DNA from: Nocardioides marmoribigeumensis
Lineage (GTDB): Bacteria > Actinomycetota > Actinomycetes > Propionibacteriales > Nocardioidaceae
Direction: 5' to 3'
Assembly: GCF_031458325.1 (NCBI RefSeq)
Contig: NZ_JAVDYG010000001.1
Coordinates: 1,302,001 to 1,366,000, forward strand
Length of the DNA: 64,000 nucleotides
This document shows, in pieces, positions 1 through 8,029 of this stretch. The position numbers and the translations under genes were made by a program. The notes beneath the pieces were generated by a model. It was not told the origin of the DNA. It saw only the letters and a program-made list of their open reading frames with translations, and ran no database searches. Position 1 is the stretch's first letter. Every line of letters starts with the position of its first letter.

Positions 1-54
1 GGTCACCACCACGACGACCGCGACGAGGGAGACCAGGGTCAGGGCGACGTGCAC
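1..54 (-). CDS. Possible 5' end of a small membrane protein running off the left edge
   Basis: On the minus strand a frame opens with GTG at position 54 and reads a strongly hydrophobic run (many V, L, A) to the window edge. It begins 33 bases after the stop of the oxidoreductase gene and would be read in the same direction, so it may be the next gene of that operon. Only 18 codons are visible, no clear ribosome binding site is seen, and no family can be named. It could also be chance. Confidence 0.25.
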   Translation of the reverse strand, partial: MHVALTLVSLVAVVVVVT

Positions 55-87
55 CGGACCATTGTGGCGGGCGGCGCCAGACGTCCC

Positions 88-1110
88 CTACGGCGTCAGC
101 ACGACCTTGCCCGTGCTGCGCCGCGCCTCGATGTGGGCGTGGGCCTCACCCGCACGGTCGAAGGGGTACGACGAGTCGACGTGCGGCCGCACCCAGCCCT
201 CCCCCACCCCGTCGACGACCTGCTGCATCCAGCCCCGGATCCGGTCGACCTCGCCCCACATGTGACCGAGGTTGACCCCGAAGACGCCGACGTTGTCGTT
301 CATCAGCGGGACCGGGTGGAACCACGGCATCAGGGCCGCGGTCTTCGCCAGCTGGAGCTTGCCCCGCAGCCCCTGGTTGCTCGAGGCGGCGGAGACGCCG
401 TACATCCCCAGCCGGCCGGTGGGCCGGAGGACCTGGCGGGACTTGCGGAAGCTCTCGCCGCCGAGGGGGTCGACGACCAGCTCGACGCCGTGCCCGCCGG
501 TCAGGTCGCGGACCTCGCGGACCCAGTCGCCGGTGCGGTAGTCGACGGCGTGGTCGAGCCCGCGCGCCCGCAGGAAGTCGTGCTTGCCGGCACTGGCGGT
601 GCCGATCGTGCGGGCACCCACGTGCCGCGCGACGTCGAGCGCGGCGAGCCCGACGCCGGACCCGGCGTTCTGGACGAGCACCGTGTCCCCCTCCCGCAGC
701 CCGCCCTGGACGACGAGGAGCTGCCAGGCCGTGGCGTAGGCGACCGGGAGGGAGGCGGCCTCGGCGTGGGTCAGGCCGGCCGGCTTGGTGAAGACCTGGG
801 TGCGCGGCACGTTGAGCGCGCTGCTGTAGCCGCCGAAGCGGGTCAGCCCCAGCACCTCCTGGCCGACCAGGCCCGCGTCGTCCCCGTCACCGGCGACGAC
901 CGTGCCGGAGAACTCGTAGCCCACGACGCACGGCAGGGGCGGGGCGTCGGGGTAGAGCCCTTGCCTGGCGAGGATGTCGGCGAAGTTGATGCCGGCCGCG
1001 GCGACCTCGACCTGCACCTCCCCGGGCCCGGGGGCGGGGAGCGCGCTCCGCCGGACCGCCAGCCGGTCGGGCCCGCCTGCGCCGGTGATGACGACCTGGG
1101 TGATCTCCAT
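88..1110 (-). CDS. NADPH:quinone oxidoreductase-like medium-chain dehydrogenase
   Basis: A 340-residue medium-chain dehydrogenase/reductase of the quinone oxidoreductase branch. The N-terminal GroES-like domain contains AAGINFADIL (about 38-47), the signature of the zinc-free members. The Rossmann domain has the nucleotide loop NAGSGVG at about 148-154, the form that usually binds NADPH. No structural zinc cysteine cluster is present. The start is the ATG preceded by GGAGG five bases upstream. It lies 30 bases downstream of menD on the same strand, so it may be co-transcribed with the menaquinone genes, but a role in that pathway is only inferred from position. The natural acceptor (quinone, enone or aldehyde) cannot be told. 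Confidence 0.85.
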   Translation of the reverse strand: MEITQVVITGAGGPDRLAVRRSALPAPGPGEVQVEVAAAGINFADILARQGLYPDAPPLPCVVGYEFSGTVVAGDGDDAGLVGQEVLGLTRFGGYSSALNVPRTQVFTKPAGLTHAEAASLPVAYATAWQLLVVQGGLREGDTVLVQNAGSGVGLAALDVARHVGARTIGTASAGKHDFLRARGLDHAVDYRTGDWVREVRDLTGGHGVELVVDPLGGESFRKSRQVLRPTGRLGMYGVSAASSNQGLRGKLQLAKTAALMPWFHPVPLMNDNVGVFGVNLGHMWGEVDRIRGWMQQVVDGVGEGWVRPHVDSSYPFDRAGEAHAHIEARRSTGKVVLTP

Positions 1111-1140
1111 GGGTTCCTCCGTGTCTGCCGTGGCGAGGGC

Positions 1141-2808
1141 TCAGACGAGCGCGCGGATCGCGGCGTCGAGCGCCCGCCGGTCGTCGCGTCGTACGACGGC
1201 CTCGACGACCTCGAGGCCACCTGCGGGGGTGGCCAGTGCGTCACGGAGCCCGGCCGGGTCCCGGACCTGCCGGTGGTGGACGCCGAGGCCGGCGCAGAGG
1301 GCGCCGAGGTCGGCCCCGTGGGGGGTGGCGAAGAGGCGCTCGAACGAGGCGGCGTGCGTCTCGGCCCCCTGCTCGAGCAGCGCGAAGATGCTGCCACCGT
1401 CGTCGTTGACCACGACCACGGTGAGGTCCGGACGGGCCTCGACCGGCCCGATCGCGAGGCCCGTGAGGTCGTGCAGGAACGTCACGTCGCCCAGCAGGGC
1501 GAGGGCCCTGGTGCTCCTCGGCCTCCCGAGCGCGCACCCGATCGCGCTCGAGAGGGTGCCGTCGATGCCGGCCAGCCCGCGGTTGGCCACGACCATGCGC
1601 CGCGCCCCGACGTCGTACCTCGGGACCATGAGGTCGAGGTCGCGGACCGGGTTGGAGGAGCCGACGAACAGCAGCCCGCCCGGCGGCAGGGCGGTCGCGA
1701 CCTCGCGGGCGACCTGGTGCGGGACGAGGTCGGCGTCCCACCCGTCGACCAGCTCGTCGAGCCGTCGTGACACCTCGGCGTCGCGGCCCTTCCAGTCAGC
1801 CAGCCATTTCTTGTCACACCGACCATCCACGGTGGCGGCACCGATCACGCGGGAGACCACGTGCCCCGGATCGGTCCAGCGGCCGTGCCGGTCGGCGAGG
1901 GCGACGACCTCGACGTCGGTGCGCGAGACGAGGCGGGTCACGGGGCGGCTGAGCGTGGGGTGCCCGGCGACGACGACGCGGTCGATCCCGCCCGCGAGCG
2001 CGGGGTCGGCGAGCAGCAGCCGGCCGGTGCGGATCGCGTGGTCACCGGTGCGCGAGCCGCTCGACGGCTCGGCGAGGAGCGGCCACCCGGCCTGCTCGGC
2101 CAGCACGCGCGCCGGCGGACCCGCGTCGTCCCCGGCCACCACGACCGTGCGGACCGTGGCGTCGAGCGGCTCGGGCGAGGGACGCGGCTCGTCGTCGGTC
2201 GCGGGCGGGTCGGCGGCGTCGATCCCGGTCGACCACCCGTCGCCGGCGTCGGGGGTCAGCGGACCGTCGAGCTGCAGGTTGAGGTGCACCGGACCGTGGC
2301 CGGTCGTCGCCACCTCGACCAGCCGGAAGAGGTGGGCCCGCCAGGCGCGGACCTGCTCGTCCTCGCGGTCCCCGGGGCTGCCCGGCACCACGTCGGCCTC
2401 GTCGAGCACGGCGCGGCCGAACATGCCCGGCTGCCAGGTGGTCTGGTTGGCCCCGGTGCCCCGCAGGTGGGCCGGGCGGTCGGCGGTCAGGAGCACCAGC
2501 GGCAGGCCGGAGTGCGAGGCCTCGAGGACGGCGGGGTGGAGGTTGGCGACCGCGGTGCCCGAGGTCGTCACGACCCCGACCGGGCGCCGGGAGGTCCGGG
2601 CCAGCCCGAGGGCGAGGAACCCGGCGGTGCGCTCGTCCAGCCGCGTGTGGAGCTCGACGCGCCCCGCCGCGGCCGCGTCGTACGCCGCGAAGGCGAGGGG
2701 CGCCGACCGGGAGCCCGGGCTGAGGACCAGGTGCCGCGCCCCGCACCGGACGAGCTCGTCGACGACCGTGCGGGCGGCGGCGGTCGCGGCGTTGGGCGGA
2801 GGGGTCAC
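1141..2808 (-). CDS. menD: MenD, SEPHCHC synthase
   Basis: 2-Succinyl-5-enolpyruvyl-6-hydroxy-3-cyclohexene-1-carboxylate synthase, the thiamine-diphosphate enzyme that joins isochorismate and 2-oxoglutarate in menaquinone synthesis. It has 555 residues, the usual length. The N-terminal domain carries SPGSRSAPLA and TTSGTAVANL. The C-terminal ThDP-binding region carries GDVTFLHDLTGL (from about 440) and NDDGGSIF (about 468-475), the paired elements that hold the cofactor and Mg. The GTG start overlaps the menC stop in a GTGA junction, which fixes the start and implies translational coupling. A much longer open frame extends upstream but reads antisense-like sequence inside menC. Confidence 0.95.
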   Translation of the reverse strand: MTPPPNAATAAARTVVDELVRCGARHLVLSPGSRSAPLAFAAYDAAAAGRVELHTRLDERTAGFLALGLARTSRRPVGVVTTSGTAVANLHPAVLEASHSGLPLVLLTADRPAHLRGTGANQTTWQPGMFGRAVLDEADVVPGSPGDREDEQVRAWRAHLFRLVEVATTGHGPVHLNLQLDGPLTPDAGDGWSTGIDAADPPATDDEPRPSPEPLDATVRTVVVAGDDAGPPARVLAEQAGWPLLAEPSSGSRTGDHAIRTGRLLLADPALAGGIDRVVVAGHPTLSRPVTRLVSRTDVEVVALADRHGRWTDPGHVVSRVIGAATVDGRCDKKWLADWKGRDAEVSRRLDELVDGWDADLVPHQVAREVATALPPGGLLFVGSSNPVRDLDLMVPRYDVGARRMVVANRGLAGIDGTLSSAIGCALGRPRSTRALALLGDVTFLHDLTGLAIGPVEARPDLTVVVVNDDGGSIFALLEQGAETHAASFERLFATPHGADLGALCAGLGVHHRQVRDPAGLRDALATPAGGLEVVEAVVRRDDRRALDAAIRALV

Positions 2809-3755
2809 GACGACCGATCCTGCCGCACCGAGGCCAGCCGCGCCTCCCAGTGGGCCCACCGGTCCGGGGCGGCCCGCACGGCCTCGAGCGACGCGGCGGT
2901 GACGGCCGGACGCCGCACCGCCAGCGCGCCCTCGACCGGCAGCAACGGGTCCGCCACGGTGTCGGCCTCGAACAGCTGCACCGTCGCCAGCCCGCAGGCG
3001 TAGGGCAGCTCGGGCAGCGCCGCCGCCAGCGCCAGGCCGGCCGCGATGCCGACGCTCGACTCCAGCGCACTGCTCACCACCACGGGGAGCCCGATGTCCT
3101 CGGCGATGCGCAGGCACGCGCGCACCCCGCCCAGCGGCTGCACCTTGAGCACCGCCACGTCGGCGGCCTCCAGGTCCCGCACGCGGTAGGGGTCCTCCGC
3201 GCGCCGGATCGACTCGTCCGCCGCCACGGGCACCTCGACGCGACGGCGCACGAGCGCGAGGTCCTCGACCGACGCGCACGGCTGCTCGGCGTACTCCAGG
3301 CCGCCCGCGGCACGGTCGAGCCTCCGCACGGCGGTGACCGCCTCGTCGACCGACCAGCCCCCGTTGGCGTCCACACGCACGGCGCCCCTCGGCCCGAGCG
3401 CGTCCCGCACGGCCTCCAGCCGGGCCACGTCGTCGTCGAGGGACTGCCCCGGCTCGGCCACCTTGACCTTGGCCGTCGCGCACCCGCCCTCGCGCACGAT
3501 GCGGTGGGCGGTCGCCGGGTCGACGGCCGGCACGGTGACGTTGACCGGCACCCGGTCGCGGACCGGGTCGGGCCAGCCCTCCTCGGCGGCCTCGAGGGCC
3601 GCGCGGAGCCACGGGCGCGCGACCACGTCGTCGTACTCCAGGAACGGGCTGAACTCCCCCCATCCCGCGTCGCCGCGCAGCAGCACCCCCTCGCGGACGG
3701 TGATCCCGCGGAACCGCTGGCGCAGCCCGACCGACCAGACGTGCACGCCGCTCAC
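2805..3755 (-). CDS. menC: MenC, o-succinylbenzoate synthase
   Basis: Enolase-superfamily dehydratase that converts SHCHC to o-succinylbenzoate in menaquinone synthesis. In the 316-residue product the expected active-site set is visible: K-x-K at about 96-98, metal-ligand region DANGGW with D129, E157 in EQP, D180-E181 in AADES, and K204 in KVQPLGG. The GTG start overlaps the menE stop (GTGA), and its own stop overlaps menD in the same way, so menE-menC-menD form one tightly coupled unit. Residue positions were counted by hand. Confidence 0.94.
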   Translation of the reverse strand: MSGVHVWSVGLRQRFRGITVREGVLLRGDAGWGEFSPFLEYDDVVARPWLRAALEAAEEGWPDPVRDRVPVNVTVPAVDPATAHRIVREGGCATAKVKVAEPGQSLDDDVARLEAVRDALGPRGAVRVDANGGWSVDEAVTAVRRLDRAAGGLEYAEQPCASVEDLALVRRRVEVPVAADESIRRAEDPYRVRDLEAADVAVLKVQPLGGVRACLRIAEDIGLPVVVSSALESSVGIAAGLALAAALPELPYACGLATVQLFEADTVADPLLPVEGALAVRRPAVTAASLEAVRAAPDRWAHWEARLASVRQDRSS

Positions 3756-4789
3756 CCCCCCGCCAGCCGTCGTACGGCGGCCAGGTCGACCTTGCCGCGC
3801 TCGTTGCGGGGCAGCGCGTCGACGAGCACCAGGTCGCGCGGCGCCCACGACCGGGGCTCGACGAGGTCCCTCAGCTCCTCCAGGGAGACCGTGCCGGCCG
3901 CCACGACCACGGCCACCACGACCTCGCCCCACTCGGGGTCGGGGCGGCCGACCACGGCGAGGTCGGCCACCGCCGGGTGGCCGGCGAGCATCCGCTCCAC
4001 CGCGGGACCCGGCACGTTGACCCCGCCGCTGAGCACCACCTGGTCGCGACGGGAGACGATGCGCAGCCGGCCGTCGTCGTCGATCGTGCCGAGGTCGTCG
4101 GTGCGCAGCCACCCGTCGCGCAGGACCCGCGCGGTCCGGGCCTCGTCGACCCGGCCGTCCTCGAGCACGTAGCCGTCGAACAGCACCGGGCCGCTCAGCA
4201 GCACCTCGCCGTCGGCCGCGACCCGCACCCCGACGCCGGGCAGCGGGTGGCCGTCGTACACGCAGCCGCCGCAGGTCTCCGACATGCCGTAGGTCTGCAC
4301 GACCGGGACCCCGGCGTGCTCTGCCCGCGCGCGCACCGCGGGGTCCAGCGGCCCGCCTCCGACCAGCACGGCGTCGAAGGTGGTCAGCGCGTGCAGGTCG
4401 GGTCCGTGCTCGTCGAGCAGCCGGACCAGCTGGGTGGGCACGAGCGAGACGTAGCGTCGCTCCCCCGTCATCGCCCGGGCGGTCTCGGCGACGGTCCCGG
4501 AGAGCAGGGCCGGCGTCGTGCCTGCCCGCACGCTGCGGAACAGCACCTGCACGCCCGCGACGAAGGTCGGTGGCAGGTTGAGCACCCACTGCCCCGGCCC
4601 GCCGAGCACGTCGTGGGTGGCGTCCGCGGAGGCCCGCAGCGCGGCCCGCGAGAGCCGCACGCGCTTGGGCTCCCCCGTCGAGCCAGAGGTGACGATGACC
4701 AGCGGCCCGGGGTCCGCGGCGGCGTCCCACGCCCGCAGGAGGTCGGCGATCTCGGCGGCCGTTCCGGCGACGGGGTCGAGGCTGGGCAC
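3752..4789 (-). CDS. menE: MenE, o-succinylbenzoate-CoA ligase
   Basis: Adenylate-forming ligase that activates o-succinylbenzoate to its CoA ester. At 345 residues it is a short form of the ANL family. The phosphate-binding loop TSGSTGEPK is at about 34-42, so the usual N-terminal subdomain is mostly absent. QTYGMSET is the aromatic/adenine motif, DGWLRTDDLG the hinge-side motif, and RNERGKVD near the C-terminus carries the expected catalytic lysine. The GTG start lies 6 bases after a TAGGTT -10 box, which suggests a leaderless message. First gene of menE-menC-menD and divergent from menA. Confidence 0.93.
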   Translation of the reverse strand: MPSLDPVAGTAAEIADLLRAWDAAADPGPLVIVTSGSTGEPKRVRLSRAALRASADATHDVLGGPGQWVLNLPPTFVAGVQVLFRSVRAGTTPALLSGTVAETARAMTGERRYVSLVPTQLVRLLDEHGPDLHALTTFDAVLVGGGPLDPAVRARAEHAGVPVVQTYGMSETCGGCVYDGHPLPGVGVRVAADGEVLLSGPVLFDGYVLEDGRVDEARTARVLRDGWLRTDDLGTIDDDGRLRIVSRRDQVVLSGGVNVPGPAVERMLAGHPAVADLAVVGRPDPEWGEVVVAVVVAAGTVSLEELRDLVEPRSWAPRDLVLVDALPRNERGKVDLAAVRRLAGG

Positions 4790-4795
4790 CCGGCC

Positions 4796-4801
4796 AACCT
4801 A
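4796..4801 (-). promoter_or_regulatory. -10 box of leaderless menE
   Basis: TAGGTT on the minus strand fits the actinobacterial TAnnnT -10 element. Six bases separate it from the menE GTG, so transcription would start at or next to the start codon. No -35 match is evident. Confidence 0.55.
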
Positions 4802-4828
4802 GCGAGCCCCCTGGCAGGATCGACCCCC

Positions 4829-5704
4829 GTGACCACGACTGACCAGTGGGTGGCCGGCGCCCGCCCCCGCACCCTGCCCGCCGCCGTCGCCCCCGTCCTC
4901 GCCGGCACCGGCGTCGCGGCGTACGACGACGCCGCCGTCTGGTGGAAGGCGCTGCTCGCGCTGGTGGTCTCGTTGGCGCTGCAGGTCGGGGTGAACTACG
5001 CCAACGACTACTCCGACGGCGTGCGCGGCACGGACGACGAGCGCGTCGGCCCGATGCGCCTGGTCGGCTCCGGTGCCGCGACCCCGGGGGCGGTCAAGCG
5101 GGCGGCGTTCCTGTCCTTCGGCGTCGCCGCGCTGGTCGGGCTCGTGCTGGCGGCGACGACCGCGTGGTGGCTGGTCGCCGTCGGCCTGGTCTGCATCGTC
5201 GCCGCGTGGTTCTACACCGGCGGGTCCACCCCCTACGGCTACCTCGGGCTCGGCGAGGTGATGGTCTTCGTCTTCTTCGGCCTGGTGGCGGTGATGGGCA
5301 CCGTCTACGTGCAGACCGAGTCGTTCCCCGCGCCCGGCTGGTACGCCGCGTGCGGCGTCGGCGCGCTCGCCTGCGCGATCCTGGTGGCCAACAACCTGCG
5401 CGACATCCCCACCGACCGGGAGGTCGGCAAGCGCACGCTCGCCGTGCGGCTCGGCGACGACCGCACCCGCGGGCTCTACGTGCTGCTGGTCGGCGCCGCC
5501 CTGGTCGCCCTGGTCGGCGTGGCGGTGACCACCACGTGGTGGGCCCTGCTCGGGCTGGTCTTCCTGGTGCCGGGGGGCCGCGCCGTGCGCACCGTGACCG
5601 GCGGTGCCACCGGGCCGGGGCTCGTCCCGGTCCTCCAGCTGACCGGGGTGGCGGAGCTCCTGCTGTCCGCCGGGCTGGCCCTGGGACTCGTCCTCGGCGT
5701 GTAG
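4829..5704 (+). CDS. menA: MenA, 1,4-dihydroxy-2-naphthoate polyprenyltransferase
   Basis: Integral membrane UbiA-family prenyltransferase that attaches the polyprenyl tail to dihydroxynaphthoate, giving demethylmenaquinone. The 291-residue protein has about eight to nine hydrophobic spans. The first Asp-rich motif is NDYSDGVRGTDDE and the second is NNLRDIPTDREVGKR; both bind prenyl diphosphate through Mg. The GTG start is preceded by AGGA at nine bases. It is divergent from menE with a 39-base gap, and its TAG stop is directly followed by the palindrome that precedes the DUF4396 gene. Confidence 0.94.
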   Translation: MTTTDQWVAGARPRTLPAAVAPVLAGTGVAAYDDAAVWWKALLALVVSLALQVGVNYANDYSDGVRGTDDERVGPMRLVGSGAATPGAVKRAAFLSFGVAALVGLVLAATTAWWLVAVGLVCIVAAWFYTGGSTPYGYLGLGEVMVFVFFGLVAVMGTVYVQTESFPAPGWYAACGVGALACAILVANNLRDIPTDREVGKRTLAVRLGDDRTRGLYVLLVGAALVALVGVAVTTTWWALLGLVFLVPGGRAVRTVTGGATGPGLVPVLQLTGVAELLLSAGLALGLVLGV

Positions 5705-5706
5705 GA

Positions 5707-5723
5707 ATACCCCAGTGGGGTAT
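5707..5723. promoter_or_regulatory. CsoR-like palindromic operator ATACCCC-AGT-GGGGTAT
   Basis: A perfect 7-bp inverted repeat with a 3-base centre starts two bases after the menA stop and ends nine bases before the ATG of the DUF4396 gene. The G/C tract flanked by TA is the form of operators bound by CsoR-family copper sensors (TACCC...GGGTA). The position, overlapping where a -10 box should be, is right for repression. Binding by CsoR is inferred; no csoR gene is in the window. Confidence 0.6.
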
Positions 5724-5732
5724 CTGGTTCGC

Positions 5733-6191
5733 ATGACCATGGATCACTCACACCACGGCTCCGGCTGGTCCGCAGCCGTCTCGGCCACCTTGCACTGCCT
5801 GACCGGCTGCGCCATCGGCGAGGTCCTGGGCATGGTCATCGGCACCGCGCTGGGCTGGCACAACGGCGCGACCGTCGTGCTGAGCATCGCGCTGGCGTTC
5901 CTCTTCGGCTACGCGCTGACCGCGAGCACCGTCCTGCGGGCCGGCGACACCCTCGCCCGCGCCGCCAAGGTCGCGCTGGCGGTCGACACCTTGTCGATCA
6001 TCACGATGGAGGTCGTCGACAACGGCGTGATCCTCGCGATCCCCGGCGCGATGGACGCCGGCCTCGGGTCACTGCTGTTCTGGGGCTCGCTGGCCCTCAG
6101 CCTCGCGATCGCCTTCGTGCTGACGGTCCCGGTCAACCGCTGGCTGCTGGCCCGCGGCAAGGGCCACACCGCGATGCACGCCTACCACTGA
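5733..6191 (+). CDS. DUF4396 membrane protein, possibly metal-responsive
   Basis: A 152-residue membrane protein with four hydrophobic segments, recognised as DUF4396. Its N-terminus begins with a His-rich stretch (MDHSHHGSG counted from the second Met), the first span carries HCLTGC, and the C-terminus ends HTAMHAYH. These residues could bind a soft metal. The ATG at 5733 is chosen because the upstream in-frame GTG at 5715 lies inside the operator palindrome; an ATG at 5739 is also possible. No Shine-Dalgarno sequence is seen, so the message may be leaderless. The CsoR-like operator suggests copper control. The biochemical function of the family is not known to me. Confidence 0.8.
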   Translation: MTMDHSHHGSGWSAAVSATLHCLTGCAIGEVLGMVIGTALGWHNGATVVLSIALAFLFGYALTASTVLRAGDTLARAAKVALAVDTLSIITMEVVDNGVILAIPGAMDAGLGSLLFWGSLALSLAIAFVLTVPVNRWLLARGKGHTAMHAYH

Positions 6192-6203
6192 CCGCTCACC
6201 GGC

Positions 6204-6497
6204 TCACTGGTCGGCGGAGCGGCGGGCCTCGTCCTCGGCGTCCTCGCGGGCCTTGTGCTCCTCGAAGCGCCCGGCCATGCGCGAGGCCCGCTCGTGCACC
6301 CCGGCGGAGACCTTCTCGCGCAGCCCGCGCAGGGCGTACGTCGACACGATGGTCGAGGTGACCGCCGCGGTGACCACGGGCCACAGGATCCACACGCCCT
6401 CGCGGCCGTTGGCCAGCCAGAACACGAGCATCGCGACGCCCAGCAGGACGGCGAAGATGCCGAAGCGGGCCAGGGTGTAGAGGGCGAAGTCCTTCAC
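6204..6497 (-). CDS. DUF4229 small membrane protein
   Basis: A 97-residue protein with two hydrophobic spans (LYTLARFGIFAVLLGVAMLV and a second around VTAAVTSTIVSTYAL) followed by a charged, cytoplasmic-type tail rich in E, R and K. It matches the DUF4229 family of actinobacteria; function unknown. The GTG at 6497 is chosen because TAGGGT at 6505-6510 ends seven bases before it, giving a leaderless start. A GTG two codons upstream is the alternative. Convergent with the DUF4396 gene, 12 bases apart. Confidence 0.8.
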   Translation of the reverse strand: MKDFALYTLARFGIFAVLLGVAMLVFWLANGREGVWILWPVVTAAVTSTIVSTYALRGLREKVSAGVHERASRMAGRFEEHKAREDAEDEARRSADQ

Positions 6498-6504
6498 GAG
6501 CACA

Positions 6505-6510
6505 ACCCTA
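6505..6510 (-). promoter_or_regulatory. -10 box of leaderless DUF4229 gene
   Basis: TAGGGT on the minus strand, seven bases before the GTG at 6497. It decides the start between two nearby GTG codons. Confidence 0.5.
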
Positions 6511-6621
6511 CGAGCCCCCGCCCCACGCCCCTGCCATCGAGCGTCGTCGTGGACCCGGCCGCCTGCTGAGCGCCCGCGCAGCACGGAGCCCGGTTCTCGG
6601 CGGGCTCTCAGCGAGCGCACG

Positions 6622-6627
6622 TAGGCT
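6622..6627 (+). promoter_or_regulatory. -10 box of leaderless small membrane protein gene
   Basis: TAGGCT fits TAnnnT and ends six bases before the GTG at 6634, the spacing expected when transcription begins at the start codon. Confidence 0.5.
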
Positions 6628-6633
6628 GGTGCC

Positions 6634-6852
6634 GTGCTCAAGCTGCTCCTGGTCGCCGGCGTGGTCGCCGGGGTGGTCTATGCGGTCTTCTGGGCCCTCG
6701 AGCGCCGCCAGGCAGCCGGCCGCGCCCAGCGCCAGCACCCCTCCGCCCGACGGCCCCGCCCCCGGCCCTCGCGGATGGTCGCGCCCGACGACGACGAGGA
6801 CTTCCTGCGCGACCTGGACCGCCGTCGCCGGGAGAAGGACGAGCCCGGCTGA
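6634..6852 (+). CDS. Small single-span membrane protein, unknown function
   Basis: A 72-residue protein with one N-terminal hydrophobic helix (LLLVAGVVAGVVYAVFWAL) followed by a basic, proline-rich stretch (PSARRPRPRPSRM) and an acidic then basic tail (DDDEDFLRDLDRRRREKDE). I do not recognise the family. It has its own leaderless-type promoter and is convergent with the DUF6081 gene; a weak CCCGG-CTGA-CCGGG hairpin overlaps its stop. Codon use and GC content match the neighbours, so it is probably real. Confidence 0.65.
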   Translation: MLKLLLVAGVVAGVVYAVFWALERRQAAGRAQRQHPSARRPRPRPSRMVAPDDDEDFLRDLDRRRREKDEPG

Positions 6853-6873
6853 CCGGGCCCGTCCCCCAGGTGA

Positions 6874-7860
6874 TCAGCCGACCGTCTTGACCTTGAAGTC
6901 GTCGAAGGTCGCCGAGGCCCCCTGACCGAAGAGCCGCTGGCTCATCGGGATCGACACGTCGAGCGCCGGGGCGTCGGGGTGGCGGAACGGGAAGGCGTCC
7001 AGCAGGCTGAAGAGCCCGTGGCCGATGGCGAGACTGTCGATCTGACCGCCCAGCTCCTCACCGGCCCCCAAGGACGGGTAGGTGCCCGTCCACGGGACGC
7101 CCTGCACGTCCAGCGGCACGCCGACGTGGTCGACGGTCGCGACCTTGGCACGGTCGAAGAAGTACTCCGCCTTCCCCACGCCGTTGCTCCGGCTGAACCG
7201 GACCGACACCGCGTGGGTGCCCCTGGACGCCGGGATCTCCTTGATGATCTGGGTGTAGGCCTTGTCCAGGCCCACGTCCCCGTTGCCCGTCACGTTGGAC
7301 GGGAGGCGCTCGACCAGGGCGAACGCCGTGTGGCCCGCGACGAACCAGTCGAAGAGCTGGCCGGTCTGGAAGTCCACGACGTTCATCACCGCGCCGGCCT
7401 GCTGGCCCTCCAGCGTCGGCTCGGCGTAGGGCGCACCGGTCGCGGTGTAGGTGCCGTGGACGACCCGGCCGGGCTGGGTGCCGGGCGTGGCGGCCCTGAT
7501 GGTCGACGAGATCTCCACCGAGCCGTCCTCCGGCACCGGGAAGGTCTTGTTGCTGATCGCGATGTACTTCAGGTGGTCGTAGACGCTGAAGTCCGCGCCG
7601 ACCGTGAACGGCACGGCCGAGACCGAGAAGGCACCCTTCGCGAAAGATCGGGTGTCGTCGTTGGCCACCTCGAGAGGGCCGTAGATGGTGCTCCACTTGG
7701 CGTTGTAGTCCGCCAACGAGTAGCCGGGCCCGGAGAAGTCGTCGTAGACCTCGACGGTCGTCCTCTTCCCGGCAGCCGTGGCGGGTCCCGAGAGAGTGGC
7801 CGCGGCGAGCAGCGCGCAGAGCGCGCCGGCCGCAGCGGTCGTCGTACGAGTGGGATGCAT
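6874..7860 (-). CDS. Secreted DUF6081 family protein
   Basis: A 328-residue protein with a Sec signal peptide: basic N-terminus, a hydrophobic core around AAAGALCALLAAATL and a likely cleavage near ATAAG. The mature part (YDDFSGPGYSLADYNAKW onward) is predicted mostly beta and resembles concanavalin-like or laminin-G-like jelly rolls, and I recognise it as DUF6081. The ATG is fixed by a strong GAGGAGG five bases upstream; a second GAGGAGG 25 bases further up may be a decoy. It is a single-gene unit. A carbohydrate- or surface-binding role is possible, but no function is established from the sequence. Confidence 0.8.
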   Translation of the reverse strand: MHPTRTTTAAAGALCALLAAATLSGPATAAGKRTTVEVYDDFSGPGYSLADYNAKWSTIYGPLEVANDDTRSFAKGAFSVSAVPFTVGADFSVYDHLKYIAISNKTFPVPEDGSVEISSTIRAATPGTQPGRVVHGTYTATGAPYAEPTLEGQQAGAVMNVVDFQTGQLFDWFVAGHTAFALVERLPSNVTGNGDVGLDKAYTQIIKEIPASRGTHAVSVRFSRSNGVGKAEYFFDRAKVATVDHVGVPLDVQGVPWTGTYPSLGAGEELGGQIDSLAIGHGLFSLLDAFPFRHPDAPALDVSIPMSQRLFGQGASATFDDFKVKTVG

Positions 7861-7971
7861 GGGTCCTCCTCGGTGAAGTGGGTTGTCCTCCTCACCAAGG
7901 CCCTGCCGGGGTGCCTCCGGCCAGGGTCCTCGGCCCCTGTCCGGGCGCTGGAGATCCCCGGTCACCAGATC

Positions 7972-7987
7972 GCGCCACATGTGGCGC
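7972..7987. promoter_or_regulatory. Perfect 16-bp palindrome upstream of the DUF6081 gene
   Basis: GCGCCACATGTGGCGC is fully self-complementary and lies 112 bases upstream of the DUF6081 start and 43 bases beyond the ccsB stop. It could be an operator for the secreted protein or a cruciform. No regulator can be named. Confidence 0.35.
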
Positions 7988-8000
7988 TGTCTCGCCCCAT

Positions 8001-8018
8001 GTCACCCGAAAGGGTGAC
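8001..8018. terminator. Hairpin downstream of ccsB
   Basis: GTCACCC-GAAA-GGGTGAC forms a 7-bp stem with a four-base loop 12 bases past the ccsB stop. There is no U-tract, as is common in high-GC actinobacteria. It probably ends the hemL-to-ccsB transcript. Confidence 0.5.
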
Positions 8019-8029
8019 AGCGCCGGCGC

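Noticed and set aside
974-2902. Long open frames opposite menD and many other genes
   Set aside because: At about 70% GC, stop codons are rare in antisense frames. These lack family motifs and show shifted composition, while the minus-strand genes carry complete active sites.
1141-3663. A single 840-residue protein spanning menD and part of menC
   Set aside because: The extra N-terminal part is an off-frame reading of menC. The GTGA junction at 2805-2808 gives a normal MenD start.
5715-5732. GTG at 5715 as the start of the DUF4396 protein
   Set aside because: The codon lies inside the operator palindrome and would add MGYLVR with no support.
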